Below are positions 25,877 through 35,599 of a stretch of 64,000 nt of DNA, piece by piece. Each line of letters starts with the position of its first letter. The first letter of the stretch is position 1. The position numbers and the translations under genes were made by a program. The stretch comes from CAVXJN01 sp963762165 (GTDB lineage: Bacteria > Pseudomonadota > Gammaproteobacteria > JASBUN01), in contig CAVXJN010000003.1 in NCBI GenBank assembly GCA_963762165.1, forward strand, positions 62,001 to 126,000. The letters run 5' to 3'. The notes under the pieces were generated by a model. It ran no database searches, was not told where the DNA came from, and was given only the letters and a program-made list of their open reading frames with translations.

Positions 25877-25901
25877 GCGGGGCGGCTTGCAACCGCCCCG
25901 C
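25877..25901 (-). terminator. GC hairpin after gap
   Basis: A 9-bp stem GCGGGGCGG/CCGCCCCGC lies 15-40 bases past the gap stop. No strong T-tract follows, so it may only attenuate or protect the message between gap and pgk. Confidence 0.4.
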
Positions 25902-25915
25902 TGATCCCGTCCGTG

Positions 25916-26917
25916 TCAGCCGGCGACGTGGCGCACCATGCGCAGCATGTTGCAGGTATAGCCATACTCGTTGTCGTACCAGGACACGACCTTGACGAAG
26001 GTGTCGTCCAGCGCGATGCCGGCACCGGCGTCGAAAACCGACGGCGTGCTCATACCGCGAAAATCGGTGGAAACGACCTTGTCTTCGGTATAGCCGAGGA
26101 CGCCCTTCAGATCGCCTTCGGAAGCCGCTTTCATGGCAGCGCAGATTTCATCGTAGCTGCCGCCCTTGTTGAGCTCGACCGTCAGATCGACCACGGAAAC
26201 GTCGGAAGTCGGCACGCGGAATGCCATGCCGGTGAGCTTGCCGTTCAATTCCGGCAGCACCTTGCCCACAGCCTTGGCGGCACCGGTCGAGGACGGGATG
26301 ATGTTTTCCAGGATGCCGCGGCCGCCGCGCCAATCCTTCATGGAAGGGCCGTCGACGGTTTTCTGCGTCGCGGTGGCGGCGTGCACGGTGGTCATCAGAC
26401 CGCGCTTGATGCCCCACTTGTCGTTCAAGACCTTGGCGACCGGCGCCAGGCAGTTGGTGGTGCAGGACGCGGCGGAGACGATTTTCTGACCGGCGTAGGC
26501 TTTGTCGTTGACGCCATAGACGAACATCGGCGTGGCATCCTTGGACGGCGCGCTCTGCACGACTTTCCTGGCGCCCGCATCGATGTGCTTCTGGCAGGTT
26601 TCTTCGGTCAGGAACAGGCCGGTGGATTCGATCACGATGTCGGCGCCGACTTCGTTCCATTTCAGATTGGCAGGATCGCGCTCGGCGGTCAGGCGAATCT
26701 TCTTGCCGTTGACGATCAGCGTATTGCCGTCGACGGAAATGTCGCCCTCGAACCGGCCATGCACAGAATCGTAGCGCAGCATGTAGGCGAGATATTCCGG
26801 ATCCAGCAGATCGTTGATGCCGACCACTTCGATGTCGTTGCTGAAGTCACGGGCCACTGCGCGGAACGCCATGCGTCCGATACGGCCGAAGCCGTTGATT
26901 CCAACTTTAATTGCCAT
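25916..26917 (-). CDS. gap: Glyceraldehyde-3-phosphate dehydrogenase, type I
   Basis: Product of 333 residues, frame intact. NAD-binding start IKVGINGFGRIGR, catalytic cysteine in SAASCTTNCLAPVAKVL, histidine in TVHAATATQK, phosphate sites RGGRGILENIIPSSTGAAKAVG, and the C-terminal SWYDNEYGYTCNMLRM. It fits the tkt-gap-pgk order found in Calvin-cycle (cbb) and gluconeogenic operons. Cofactor preference cannot be settled by eye. Confidence 0.97.
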   Translation of the reverse strand: MAIKVGINGFGRIGRMAFRAVARDFSNDIEVVGINDLLDPEYLAYMLRYDSVHGRFEGDISVDGNTLIVNGKKIRLTAERDPANLKWNEVGADIVIESTGLFLTEETCQKHIDAGARKVVQSAPSKDATPMFVYGVNDKAYAGQKIVSAASCTTNCLAPVAKVLNDKWGIKRGLMTTVHAATATQKTVDGPSMKDWRGGRGILENIIPSSTGAAKAVGKVLPELNGKLTGMAFRVPTSDVSVVDLTVELNKGGSYDEICAAMKAASEGDLKGVLGYTEDKVVSTDFRGMSTPSVFDAGAGIALDDTFVKVVSWYDNEYGYTCNMLRMVRHVAG

Positions 26918-26995
26918 CTCTCGTCTCCACAGTTTCTAAAGTCTTCAGGAGCAGTTGCGCCGTCAAAAGCGTCGACAACTGCGTGCACCCTTGGT

Positions 26996-28986
26996 TCAGA
27001 GCAAGCTCTTGACGGCTTTGACCACGTTGTCCACGGTGAAGCCGAATTCCTTGAACAGCTCGCCGGCCGGAGCGGATTCGCCGAAGCGGTCCAGACCGAC
27101 GACGGCGCCGTCGAGGCCCACATATTTGCGCCAGTAGTCGGTAACGCCGGCTTCGACCGCGACGCGGGCAGCGCCCTTGGGCAACACCGATTCGCGATAG
27201 GCCGCGTCCTGGGCGTCGAACACGTCGGTGGACGGCATCGAAACCACACGCACTTTCTTGCCCTCGCCGTTCAGCTTTTCGGCGGCGCCGACTGCAAGCC
27301 CGACTTCAGAGCCGGTAGCCATGATCACCGCATCGGGCGTGCCGTCGCAGTCGAGCAGGACATAGCCGCCGCGGGCGATGGCGTCGATCTGTTCGGCGTC
27401 GCGCTGCTGATGCGGCAGACCCTGGCGCGAAAAGATCAAACAGCTCGGGCCGGTCTTGCGTTCGACGGCCAGCTTCCAGGCCACCGCCGATTCCACCGCG
27501 TCGCAGGGGCGCCAAACGGACATATTGGGGATCATGCGCAGAGTGGCGGTCTGCTCGACCGCCTGGTGGGTCGGCCCGTCTTCGCCCAGGCCGATGGAGT
27601 CGTGGGTATAAACGAAGATGGTCGGCACTTTCATCAGCGCCGCCATGCGCAACGCGTTGCGCGCGTATTCCGAGAACATCAGGAAGGTCGCGCCGTAGGG
27701 AATGAAGCCGCCGTGCAGCGCGATGCCGTTCATGATCGCCGACATGCCGAACTCGCGCACGCCGTAATAGATATAGTTGCCGTCCGAGACGGTGTTGCTC
27801 ACGCCTTTGGCGCCGGACCACAAGGTCAGGTTGGAACCGGCCAGGTCGGCGGAACCGCCGAGAAATTCGGGCAGCAACGGGCCGAAGCCATTCAACGCGT
27901 TTTGCGAGGCTTTGCGCGACGCGATGGTTTCGGCCTTTTCGTTCACCTTGGCGATGAACTCCGCGGATTTCGCGCTCCAGTCGGCCGGCAATTCGCCCGC
28001 CATGCGGCGCTCGAATTCCGCGGCCAGCTCGGGATGTGCTGACTTGTAAGCCGCGAACTTCTCGTTCCAATGCTTTTCAGCTGCCGACCCTTTGTCGCGG
28101 GCGTCCCAGCCGGCGTAGATATCATCGGGAATTTCGAACGGCGGATGGTTCCAGCCCAGGTTTTCGCGGGTGGCCTTGACCTCTTCCTCGCCCAGCGCCG
28201 CGCCGTGGCAATCATGGCTGCCGCAATGTTCGGCGCACCGAAGCCGATGACGGTCTTGCAGCAGATCATGGTCGGCTTGTCGTTGACCGAGCGGGCTTCT
28301 TGGATGGCTTTGCTGACGGCGTCGGCGTCGTGGCCGTCGACATCGCGCACCACATGCCAGCCGTAGGCTTCGAAGCGCTTGGGCGTATCGTCGGTAAACC
28401 AACCTTCGACATGGCCGTCAATGGAGATGCCGTTGTCGTCATAAAAGCAGATCAGCTTGCCCAGCCCAGGGTGCCGGCCAGCGAGCAGGCTTCATGGGAG
28501 ATGCCCTCCATCAAGCAGCCGTCGCCGAGGAACACATAGGTATAATGGTCGACGATGTCATGGCCGTCGCGATTGAATTGCCCGGCCAGTACCTTTTCGG
28601 CGATCGCCATGCCGACGGCATTGGTAATACCCTGCCCCAGCGGGCCGGTAGTGGTCTCGATACCCGGGGCGTAGCCGTATTCCGGGTGGCCGGGCGTTTT
28701 GGAATGCAACTGGCGGAAGTTTTTCAGCTCTTCCATCGGCAGGTCGTAGCCGGTCAGATGCAGAAGCGAATAGATCAGCATCGAGCCATGGCCGTTGGAA
28801 AGCACGAAACCGGTCTCGATTCGCCCATTTCGGATTGCTCGGGCTGTGCTGCATGAAGTCGTTCCACAGCACTTCGGCGATATCCGCCATCCCCATCGGG
28901 GCGCCCGGGTGACCGGAATTGGCCTTTTGTACGGCATCCATGCTCAAAGCACGAATGGCATTGGCTAATTCTCTGCGCGAGGGCAT
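26996..28986 (-). CDS. tkt: Transketolase (three frame changes)
   Basis: Starts MPSRRELANAIRALSMDAVQ with AGGAG upstream. Corrected length is 663 residues, the same as E. coli TktA. TPP-enzyme motifs: NSGHPGAPMGMADIAEVLW, VLSNGHGSMLIYSLLHL, GDGCLMEGISHEACSLAGTL, then the second half with FLGGSADLAGSN, REFGMSAIMNGIALHGG, FVYTHDSIGLGEDGPTHQ and GVTDYWRKYVG. Frame changes near 28824 (+1), 28463 (-1) and 28212 (-1). First gene of the leftward carbon block; a structured RNA with terminator lies 206 bases upstream. Confidence 0.94.
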
Positions 28987-29191
28987 TTTCCGTCTCCTAT
29001 CTTAATATTGAATGCGAAACTTGGCGGCAGCCAGTTTCCTCCTGCACAACGACGTCGAACGCCATCGGCGCGGAACAGGCTACCTGCAATCGAATTCTGT
29101 CCGTGTCCCCCGGGGGGCGTGGCTGTAAATCGCTCGCCGAACGCTGAGTTCCGGTCGGGCACCGGCGGGCCGGCGGGCAGTCTGCATTAAC

Positions 29192-29300
29192 AAAAAAACC
29201 CCGATGTCCTGAGACACCGCGGTCGTTTGGTCCGCGCGCACGCGCGGCATCTACCCCATAAGGAGATCGGTATTCTCCCTTAGTCGGCCTCGGGGGGCAA
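29192..29300 (-). ncRNA. Structured RNA with terminator upstream of tkt
   Basis: Reading leftward: a possible closing strand CCCCGA (29290-29295), a hairpin TAAGG(G)AGA/TCTCCTTA (74-82 with 59-66 of the 292xx block), a GC hairpin CCGCGCG/CGCGCGG (29232-29247), and then a 10-bp hairpin with one mismatch, CCGCGGTGTC-TCAG-GACATCGGGG (29199-29222), followed by seven T's (29192-29198). The TCGGGG of the last hairpin can pair instead with the distant CCCCGA, so two exclusive folds exist. It is either an attenuating leader of the tkt operon or an independent small RNA. I do not recognise any known riboswitch or 6S signature. Confidence 0.5.
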
Positions 29301-29554
29301 GCACGGCCCTTCTATGGTGGGATAAAAAGGCTTTGGCAGAGCGTCATTGCTGATAGGCGCAACTAACTGAAAGACGTACTATTTTTTGTGGAAGCGACAG
29401 TCCTCGATGCCGCCGACGTCCGTAGTCGTGAGTCGCGCCTGGGACCGCGGCGAAGATCCGCCGGCGACAGCCAAACGCGGCTGCCAAGGGCTCATGATGT
29501 GCTAGAATGCGCCCCAATTCATATACTTATAATGATGCAGGGCGCTTATCCACC
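29301..29554. promoter_or_regulatory. Divergent upstream region of tkt RNA and PhnD-like gene
   Basis: On the plus strand a -10 TAGAAT (29503-29508) with a weak -35 CTGCCA (29481-29486, 16-base spacer) could serve the PhnD-like gene. On the minus strand a promoter for the structured RNA is expected here, but no hexamer pair is convincing. No reading frame is supported. The 205 bases between the terminator and tkt (28987-29191) also hold nothing recognised. Confidence 0.35.
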
Positions 29555-30371
29555 ATGACTCGAGTAACTCCTACCCTGCGACGCGGGCTTCGGGACCTGA
29601 TCCTCGCATGCGCCCTGCTGGCAGCCGGCGGCGGGACCACGTTCGCATACAGCCTGGTGGTACAACCCATTCAACCTCCCGAAACCGTATGCGCATCGTT
29701 TCAACCGCTGGTGGACTATTTGCGTAACGCCACCGGAGCCGACATTCAGCTCGTCACCGCCCGCAATTTCGTCAGCCATTGGCAAACCATGAAGAAAGGG
29801 CGCGCAGTACGACCTGATTCTGGACGCGGCCCATTTCACCGACTATCGAATCCAGCACATGGGTTACAAGCCGCTGGCCAAAGTGGCAAGTGTGGTGAGC
29901 CTGTCGCTGGTGACCGACGAAGATCATCCCGTGTTCGAGGCGCGCGAACTGATCGGCAAGCCGGTGGCGTTGTTGTCGTCGCCGAGCATGGACGCGGTCC
30001 GGCTCGCGCAGCTGTTTCCGAATCCATTGCGTCAGCCGGTAGTGGTCCGCGTCAACGACTCCCGCGAGGCGGCGGAAAAAGTCCGCGAAGGGAAAGCGGC
30101 CGGGGCGCTCATACCGACACCCATGGTGAACGCCTTCCCCTTTCTGTACACGGTGACCATTACCGCACAGGTGTCCCATGTGGCACTTTCAGCGGCGCCG
30201 GCTGTCCCCGAGGACTTGCAGCAGAAGCTCCGCCAGGCTCTGCTCAATGCAGACAAGTCGCCGGAAGGTCGCGCGCTGCTGGACGCCTTGAATTTCGAAT
30301 CCTTCGAGCCTGCGGATGCCAAAACTTACGCCGGTTACGGCAAGCTGCTGCGGGGCGTGTACGGCTATTGA
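29555..30371 (+). CDS. PhnD-like periplasmic binding protein (one frame change)
   Basis: About 271 residues after removing one base near 29798. A signal peptide (about 1-31, LRDLILACALLAAGGGTTFA) is followed by a type 2 periplasmic-binding fold as in PhnD/SsuA: QPPETVCASFQPLVDYLRNATG, YDLILDAAHFTDYRIQH, GYKPLAKVASVVSLSLV, LIGKPVALLSSPSMDAVRL and EGKAAGALIPTPMV. No permease or ATPase is adjacent, so it may be an orphan sensor or a stray binding protein for an oxyanion or phosphonate. It precedes metK by 100 bases. Confidence 0.78.
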
Positions 30372-30399
30372 TTTGCTAGTGGACCGCAGCGGATCGGGC

Positions 30400-30405
30400 T
30401 ACAAT
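30400..30405 (+). promoter_or_regulatory. -10 element of metK
   Basis: TACAAT lies 66 bases before the metK ATG; the -35 is weak (TAGTGG region). No SAM-binding riboswitch was recognised in the 100-base gap. Confidence 0.35.
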
Positions 30406-30471
30406 TCGCCCACTCGGCGACCGCGCATTTAGGACACGACTGTCAGCGCAAATCAGCCTCAGGACCTCAGC

Positions 30472-31635
30472 ATGTCAGAAATCCATTTATTCACGTCGGA
30501 ATCGGTTTCCGAAGGCCATCCGGACAAAGTCGCGGATCAGATTTCGGACTCCATCCTCGACGCCATCTTGGCCCAGGATCCCAATGGCGCGGGTGGCCTG
30601 CGAAACGTTGATCAATACCGGCATGATCGTGCTGTCCGGCGAGATCACGACTTCGGCCCAGGTCGATTACGCCGCGTGCGCGCGCAGACACAGTCAAGGA
30701 AATCGGCTACAGCAGTTCGCGGATGGGCTTCGATTGGGAAACCTGCGCCGTGCTGGTGGCGATCGACAAGCAGTCGCCGGATATCGCCATGGGCGTGAAC
30801 GAAGGCGACAACAAGGAACAGGGCGCCGGCGACCAGGGCTTGATGTTCGGCTATGCGAGCAACGAGACCACGGTATTGATGCCCGCTCCGATTACCTACG
30901 CTCACCGGCTGGTGCGACGCCAGAGCCGAAGTACGGCACAAGGGCGTGCTGCCTTGGTTGCGCCCGGACGCCAAGAGCCAGGTCACGTTCCGTTACGATG
31001 GACTGGAGCCGGTAGGCATCGAGGCGGTGGTGCTGTCCACCCAGCACGACCCCGAAGTCAGCCAGGAAGCATTCGCGAAGCGGTGATGGAGGAAATCATC
31101 AAACCGGTTCTGCCGGCGCAATGGGTCGACGACAAGACCAACTACTTTATCAATCCCACCGGCCGTTTCGTCATCGGCGGCCCGGTCGGCGACTGCGGCC
31201 TGACCGGCCGCAAAATCATCGTCGACACCTACGGCGGCATGGCGCGTCACGGCGGCGGCGCTTTCTCCGGCAAGGATCCTTCCAAAGTCGATCGCTCCGC
31301 CGCCTATGCGGCGCGTTACGTGGCCAAAAACATCGTCGCCGGCGGCCTCGCCGATCGCTGCGAGGTGCAGGTGTCTTACGCCATCGGCGTCGCCGAACCC
31401 ACTTCGATTCGCGTCGATACCTTCGGCACCGGCAATATCAGCGAACATCGCATCGTCGAGCTGGTGCAGAGAACAATTCGACCTGCGTCCCCGCGGCATG
31501 GTGCGAATGCTGGACTTGTTGCGCCCGATTTACCGCAACACGGCGGCATACGGACACTTCGGCCGCGAAGACCTGGATTTGCCCTGGGAGCGCACCGACA
31601 AGGCGGACGCCTTGCGCGCCGCCGCCGGCCTATAA
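30472..31635 (+). CDS. metK: S-adenosylmethionine synthase (five frame changes)
   Basis: About 386 residues after correction (E. coli has 384). Makes SAM from methionine and ATP. Motifs: FTSESVSEGHPDKVADQISD, GEITTSAQVDY, VKEIGYSSSRMGFDW, GAGDQGLMFGYASNET, LPWLRPDAKSQVTFRY, PTGRFVIGGPVGDCGLTGRK, TYGGMARHGGGAFSGKDPSK. Frame changes near 30586, 30682, 30922, 31073 and 31474 (four gains, one loss). It supplies SAM to speD, bioA and methyltransferases; ahcY and metF follow. Confidence 0.94.
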
Positions 31636-31745
31636 TGAACGATAGGTCGGATCCCGGCAGTAAGAGTGCATTCCGATCACGGCTGGCAGCGATGCCGCAT
31701 AACGCTGCGCACCCGTGCGACGCTTCGTTATGAAAACCTGGGAGC

Positions 31746-31751
31746 TATAGT
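31746..31751 (+). promoter_or_regulatory. Possible -10 of ahcY
   Basis: TATAGT 25 bases before the SAH riboswitch core, so that transcription would start just ahead of the aptamer. The -35 is poor. Confidence 0.4.
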
Positions 31752-31758
31752 GTAGGAG

Positions 31759-31778
31759 CGGTACCAGTCCCGGTACCG
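31759..31778 (+). repeat. GGTACC hairpin abutting the riboswitch
   Basis: A 7-bp stem CGGTACC/GGTACCG with a 6-base loop. Its last three bases (31776-31778) are also the first three of the riboswitch P1 stem, so both cannot form at once. The preceding TGTAGGAGCGG resembles the head of REP-type repeats of pseudomonads and xanthomonads. Confidence 0.5.
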
Positions 31779-31845
31779 AGGAGCGCTGCAGCGGCCATTA
31801 TTGGCTGCGAGGCTCGGCTACCGGACACTCATTCCAACGGCGCTC
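31776..31845 (+). promoter_or_regulatory. S-adenosylhomocysteine (SAH) riboswitch
   Basis: The conserved core is present: CCGAGGAGCGCTGCA at 31776-31790, a variable hairpin (GCGGCC/GGCTGC), then GAGGCTCGG ending 31817, and AACGGCGCTC at 31836-31845. P1 pairs CCGAG with CTCGG, and the pseudoknot pairs GAGCGC (31781-31786) with GCGCTC (31840-31845). It stands 20 bases before the ahcY ATG, and the ribosome site (CGGAG) lies just downstream. SAH binding turns on SAH hydrolase in this family. Confidence 0.92.
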
Positions 31846-31865
31846 AGCGAACGGAGATGCTTACA

Positions 31866-33178
31866 ATGAGCGCAATTTCCGCAACTGAGTCCAACGACTA
31901 CAAAGTCGCCGACATATCCCTGGCCGATTGGGGCCGCAAAGAAGTCGAAATCGCCGAGAGCGAGATGCCGGGCCTGATGGCGCTGCGCGAGGAGTACAAG
32001 GGCAAGGCGCCGCTGAAGGGCGCGCGCATTGCCGGGCTGCCTGCACATGACCATCCAGACCGCGGTGCTGATCGAGACGCTGATCGATCTGGGCGCCGAA
32101 GTGCGCTGGAGCTCGTGCAACATCTTCTCCACCCAGGATCAGGCCGCTTCTGCCATGGCCGCAGCCGGAGTGCCGGTGTTCGCCTGGAAGGGCGAGACCG
32201 AAGAGGAGTTCTGGTGGTGCATCGAGCAGACCATCTTCGGGCCCGACAACTGGCGCCCGAACATGATCCTGGACGACGGCGGGGATCTGACCCTGCTGAT
32301 GCACGAGAAGTACCCGGAGCTGTTGAAAGAGGTCAAGGGGCTTTCCGAGGAGACCACCACCGGCGTGCATCGTCTCTACGAGATGATGAAGAAGGGCACG
32401 CTGGCCTGTCCTGCGATCAACGTCAACGACTCGGTGACCAAGTCCAAGTTCGACAACCTCTACGGCTGCCGGGAGTCGCTGATCGATGGCATCAAGCGGG
32501 CCACCGATGTGATGATCGCCGGCAAGATCACGGTGGTGTGCGGCTATGGCGATGTGGGCAAAGGTTGTGCCCAGGCCTTCCGCGGCATGGGTGCGACCGT
32601 GTGGGTGACCGAGATCGATCCGATCTGCGCCCTGCAGGCGGCGATGGAAGGCTACCGGGTGGTGAACATGGACCAGGCGGCAGCCCTGGGCGATATCTTC
32701 GTCACCACCACCGGCAACATCGATGTGATCACCCATGACCACATGCAGGCGATGAAGAACGAAGCCATTGTCTGCAACATCGGTCACTTCGACTCGCGAG
32801 ATCGACATTGCGGGTCTGCGCAAGTACGAGTGGCAGAACATCAAGCCGCAGGTGGACCACGTGGTATTTCCCGACGGCAAGAAGCTGATCGTCCTGGCCG
32901 AAGGACGGCTGGTGAACCTGGGCTGCGCCACGGGCCATCCGAGCTTCGTGATGTCGGCCTCGTTCACCAACCAGGTGATGGCCCAGATCGAGCTGTGGAA
33001 CCATCCGGACAAATACGAAAACAAGGTCTACGTGCTGCCCAAGCACCTCGATGAGCAGGTGGCACGGCTGCACCTGACCAAGATCGGTGCCGACCTGACA
33101 CCGCTGACCTCGGCCCAGGCCGAGTACCTGGGGCTGGACGTCAACGGTCCCTACAAGCCTGAGCATTACCGCTACTAA
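31866..33178 (+). CDS. ahcY: Adenosylhomocysteinase (two frame changes)
   Basis: About 436 residues after correction. Splits SAH into adenosine and homocysteine, removing the inhibitor of methyltransferases. Motifs: KVADISLADWGRKEVEIAE, GCLHMTIQTAVLIETL, WSSCNIFSTQD, NVNDSVTKSKFDNLYGCRESL, NAD site VCGYGDVGKGCAQAFRG, NIGHFDSEID and the C-terminal PYKPEHYRY. One-base gains near 32036 and 32797. Controlled by the SAH riboswitch directly upstream; metF follows. Confidence 0.96.
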
Positions 33179-33282
33179 CGAAATATTCAAGCAAAGCGGT
33201 GCGCCATTCTGATCGCATCGTGGGATAGCGGCTATGCGTGGCGGTCAACCCGATCGCAGCCAACACTTTCGAGGGTTTGAAC

Positions 33283-34135
33283 GTGGAATCACAACAAACA
33301 TACGCAAAAAATTACTCTTTCGAATTCTTCCCGCCGCAAAGCGAAGAGGCCGCCGAGAAATTGGCCGCAGTGAGGGATGAACTCGGTGAACTTGACCCAT
33401 TGTATTTTTCCGTCACTTTCGGTGCCGGCGGCAGCACCCAGCAAGGCACCTACGATACGGTGGTCGGCATCAAGCAAGCGGGTTATGATGCCGCTCCGCA
33501 CCTGACTTGTGTCGGCTCGACCCGCGCCCGTATCGCAAACATGTTGCAAAGCTACCGTGAAGCTGGCATCAAGCGAATCGTAGCTTTGCGCGGCGACATG
33601 CCTTCGGGAATGCGGGGTGCCGGCGAATTGCGCTATGCCGAACGAGTTGGTCGGGTTTATTCGTGAAACCACCGGCGAACATTTCCATATCGAAGTCGCC
33701 GCGTATCCGGAGACCCATCCGCAAGCGAAAAGTGTCGACGACGACATCGCCAATTTTCAACGCAAGGTCGATGCCGGGGCCGATAGCGCCATCACCCAGT
33801 ACTTCTTCAATGCCGATGCCTATTATCGATTCGTCGACGAGTGCGAACGCCGTGGCGTGAAGTTGCCGATCGTACCGGGCATCATGCCCATCACGAACTA
33901 CAGCCAGCTGGCACGGTTTTCAGACATGTGCGGTGCGGAGATTCCGCGCTGGATCGCCAAGCGATTGACAGGTTTTGCCGATGACCGTGCCTCGATTCGC
34001 GCTTTCGGTGAAGAGGTGGTTACCGATCTGTGCGCACGCTTGCTGGAAGCCGGCGCACCGGGTCTCCATTTCTACACGATGAACCAGGCGAAATCCTCGA
34101 TCGCGGTTTTGCGTAATCTGGGATTGCCTCAGTAG
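33283..34135 (+). CDS. metF: 5,10-methylenetetrahydrofolate reductase (one frame change)
   Basis: About 283 residues from a GTG at 33283 (VESQQTYAKNYSFEFFPPQ), chosen for its GAGGG site; an upstream GTG at 33238 is possible. FAD barrel motifs: SFEFFPPQSEEA, SVTFGAGGSTQQGTYD, HLTCVGSTRARI, IVALRGDMPSG, AITQYFFNADAYYRFVD, VPGIMPITNYSQLARFS. One extra base near 33636 splits the frame. It makes methyl-THF for methionine regeneration, completing the cycle with metK and ahcY. Confidence 0.93.
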
Positions 34136-34164
34136 GTTGACGACTTTCTTGGTGGCCACGGACA

Positions 34165-34611
34165 ATGGATTCACAAATTCAGGGGCTGATCCGAATCGGC
34201 TGGCGCGAATGGATGTCGCTGCCAGCGCTGGGGATCCAGCGCATCAAGGCAAAAGTCGACACCGGCGCGCGCACATCGGCACTACATACCTTCGATCTGG
34301 ATCCATATCACGAAGGCGGCGCGCCCATGATCCGGTTCCACGTACACCCCATACAGGGGCGGCAGGATCTGGTCGCGGAATGCTTCGCCCCCGTGAGTGA
34401 TCAGCGCTGGGTCAGCGACTCAGGCGGGCACCGCGAAAAACGCTTCGTAATCGTGACGCAAGCCCGTCTGGGCGCGGTAGAATGGGCCATCGAAATGACC
34501 TTGACCAATCGCGACACAATGAAATTTCGCATGCTGCTGGGGCGCACCGCCATGGGCCAACGCTTCTGCGTCGATCCCGCTGCATCTTATTTGCTTGGCC
34601 GGCGTCTGTAA
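34165..34611 (+). CDS. RimB-like ATP-dependent zinc protease family protein
   Basis: Product of 148 residues of the retropepsin-like family linked to RimK (formerly DUF785). The aspartic-protease-like motif is KAKVDTGARTSALHTF (D-T-G-A), and a partner strand is FRMLLGRTAMGQRF. In Pseudomonas, RimB is a protease acting on the RimK-modified S6 protein. Here the gene directly precedes rimK with an 81-base gap. No membrane or signal segment. Confidence 0.85.
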   Translation: MDSQIQGLIRIGWREWMSLPALGIQRIKAKVDTGARTSALHTFDLDPYHEGGAPMIRFHVHPIQGRQDLVAECFAPVSDQRWVSDSGGHREKRFVIVTQARLGAVEWAIEMTLTNRDTMKFRMLLGRTAMGQRFCVDPAASYLLGRRL

Positions 34612-34692
34612 TCGATCCGCCGACGAACACATCCGCCCGCGTGTTACCATCGATTTGGACTACACGCGCCACAGGATCAGGAGCCGCGTTGC

Positions 34693-35598
34693 ATGAAGAT
34701 CGGTATTCTTTCGAGAAACTCCAAATTGTATTCGACGCGGCGTTTAGTCGAGGCAGGCCGCGAACTCGGCCACGAAGTGCAGGTCGTCAATCCGCTCAAG
34801 TGCTACATGGATATCACCAGCATGCGCCCGGCCATTTATTACCGGGGTCAGTCCTTGGAAGGTTTCGACGCGGTGATTCCTCGAATCGGTGCATCCATCA
34901 CGTTTTACGGCACGGCGGTTTTGCGGCAACTGGAAATGATGGGCGTGTTCCCGCTCAACGAATCGGTGGCCATCGGCCGCTCCCGAGATAAACTACGCTC
35001 CTTGCAGCTCCTGGCACGCAAAGGCATCGGTCTGCCCGTAACCGGGTTTGCGCATGACATTGAAAACACGGAGGACCTGATCCGGCTGGTTGGCGGCGCT
35101 CCGTTGGTAGTCAAGTTGCTGGAGGGGACTCAGGGTAAAGGCGTGGTACTGGCCGAGACCTACAAGGCGGCCGAAAGCGTCATCGATGCATTCCGGGAAC
35201 TGCATGCCAATTTCTTGGTCCAGGAATTCATCAAGGAAGCCGGCGGTTCGGACATCCGCGCTTTCGTCATCGGTGACAAGGTGGTGGCGGCGATGATGCG
35301 CAAGGCGCGGGAGGGTGAGTTCCGCTCCAATCTCCATCGCGGCGGCACCGCCAGTATCGTCAAACTTACGCCGGAAGAACGCTCGACGGCCACGCGCGCC
35401 GCCAAGACCATGGGGCTGAATGTCGCCGGCGTGGATATCTTGCGCTCCAATCATGGACCGGTGGTCATGGAAGTGAATTCTTCTCCGGGCCTGGAAGGTA
35501 TCGAGACTGCGACCAGCAAGGACGTCGCCAGAATGATCGTATCGTTCATTGAAAAAAACGCCAAGCCATACAAGACCAAAACCCGCGGTACGGGGTGA
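34693..35598 (+). CDS. rimK: RimK ribosomal S6 glutamate ligase (ATP-grasp)
   Basis: Product of 301 residues, starting MKIGILSRNSKLYSTRRLVEA. ATP-grasp elements: DAVIPRIGASITFYGTAVLRQLE, PLVVKLLEGTQGKGVVLAET, NFLVQEFIKEAGGSDIRAFVIGDKVVAAM, and the metal site VVMEVNSSPGLEGIE. It adds glutamate residues to the C-terminus of ribosomal protein S6 and can make poly-glutamate. Flanked by a RimB-like protease and an M14 deacylase, with the next start one base after its stop. Confidence 0.95.
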   Translation: MKIGILSRNSKLYSTRRLVEAGRELGHEVQVVNPLKCYMDITSMRPAIYYRGQSLEGFDAVIPRIGASITFYGTAVLRQLEMMGVFPLNESVAIGRSRDKLRSLQLLARKGIGLPVTGFAHDIENTEDLIRLVGGAPLVVKLLEGTQGKGVVLAETYKAAESVIDAFRELHANFLVQEFIKEAGGSDIRAFVIGDKVVAAMMRKAREGEFRSNLHRGGTASIVKLTPEERSTATRAAKTMGLNVAGVDILRSNHGPVVMEVNSSPGLEGIETATSKDVARMIVSFIEKNAKPYKTKTRGTG

Positions 35599-35599
35599 T

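Noticed and set aside
25826..28042. Long open frame on the plus strand (738 codons)
   Set aside because: It lies antisense to gap and tkt, whose products are unmistakable; GC-rich codon bias opens the opposite frame.
29192..29345. 6S RNA or known riboswitch (TPP, SAM, guanidine) upstream of tkt
   Set aside because: None of the conserved core words of these families is present; kept only as an unassigned structured RNA.
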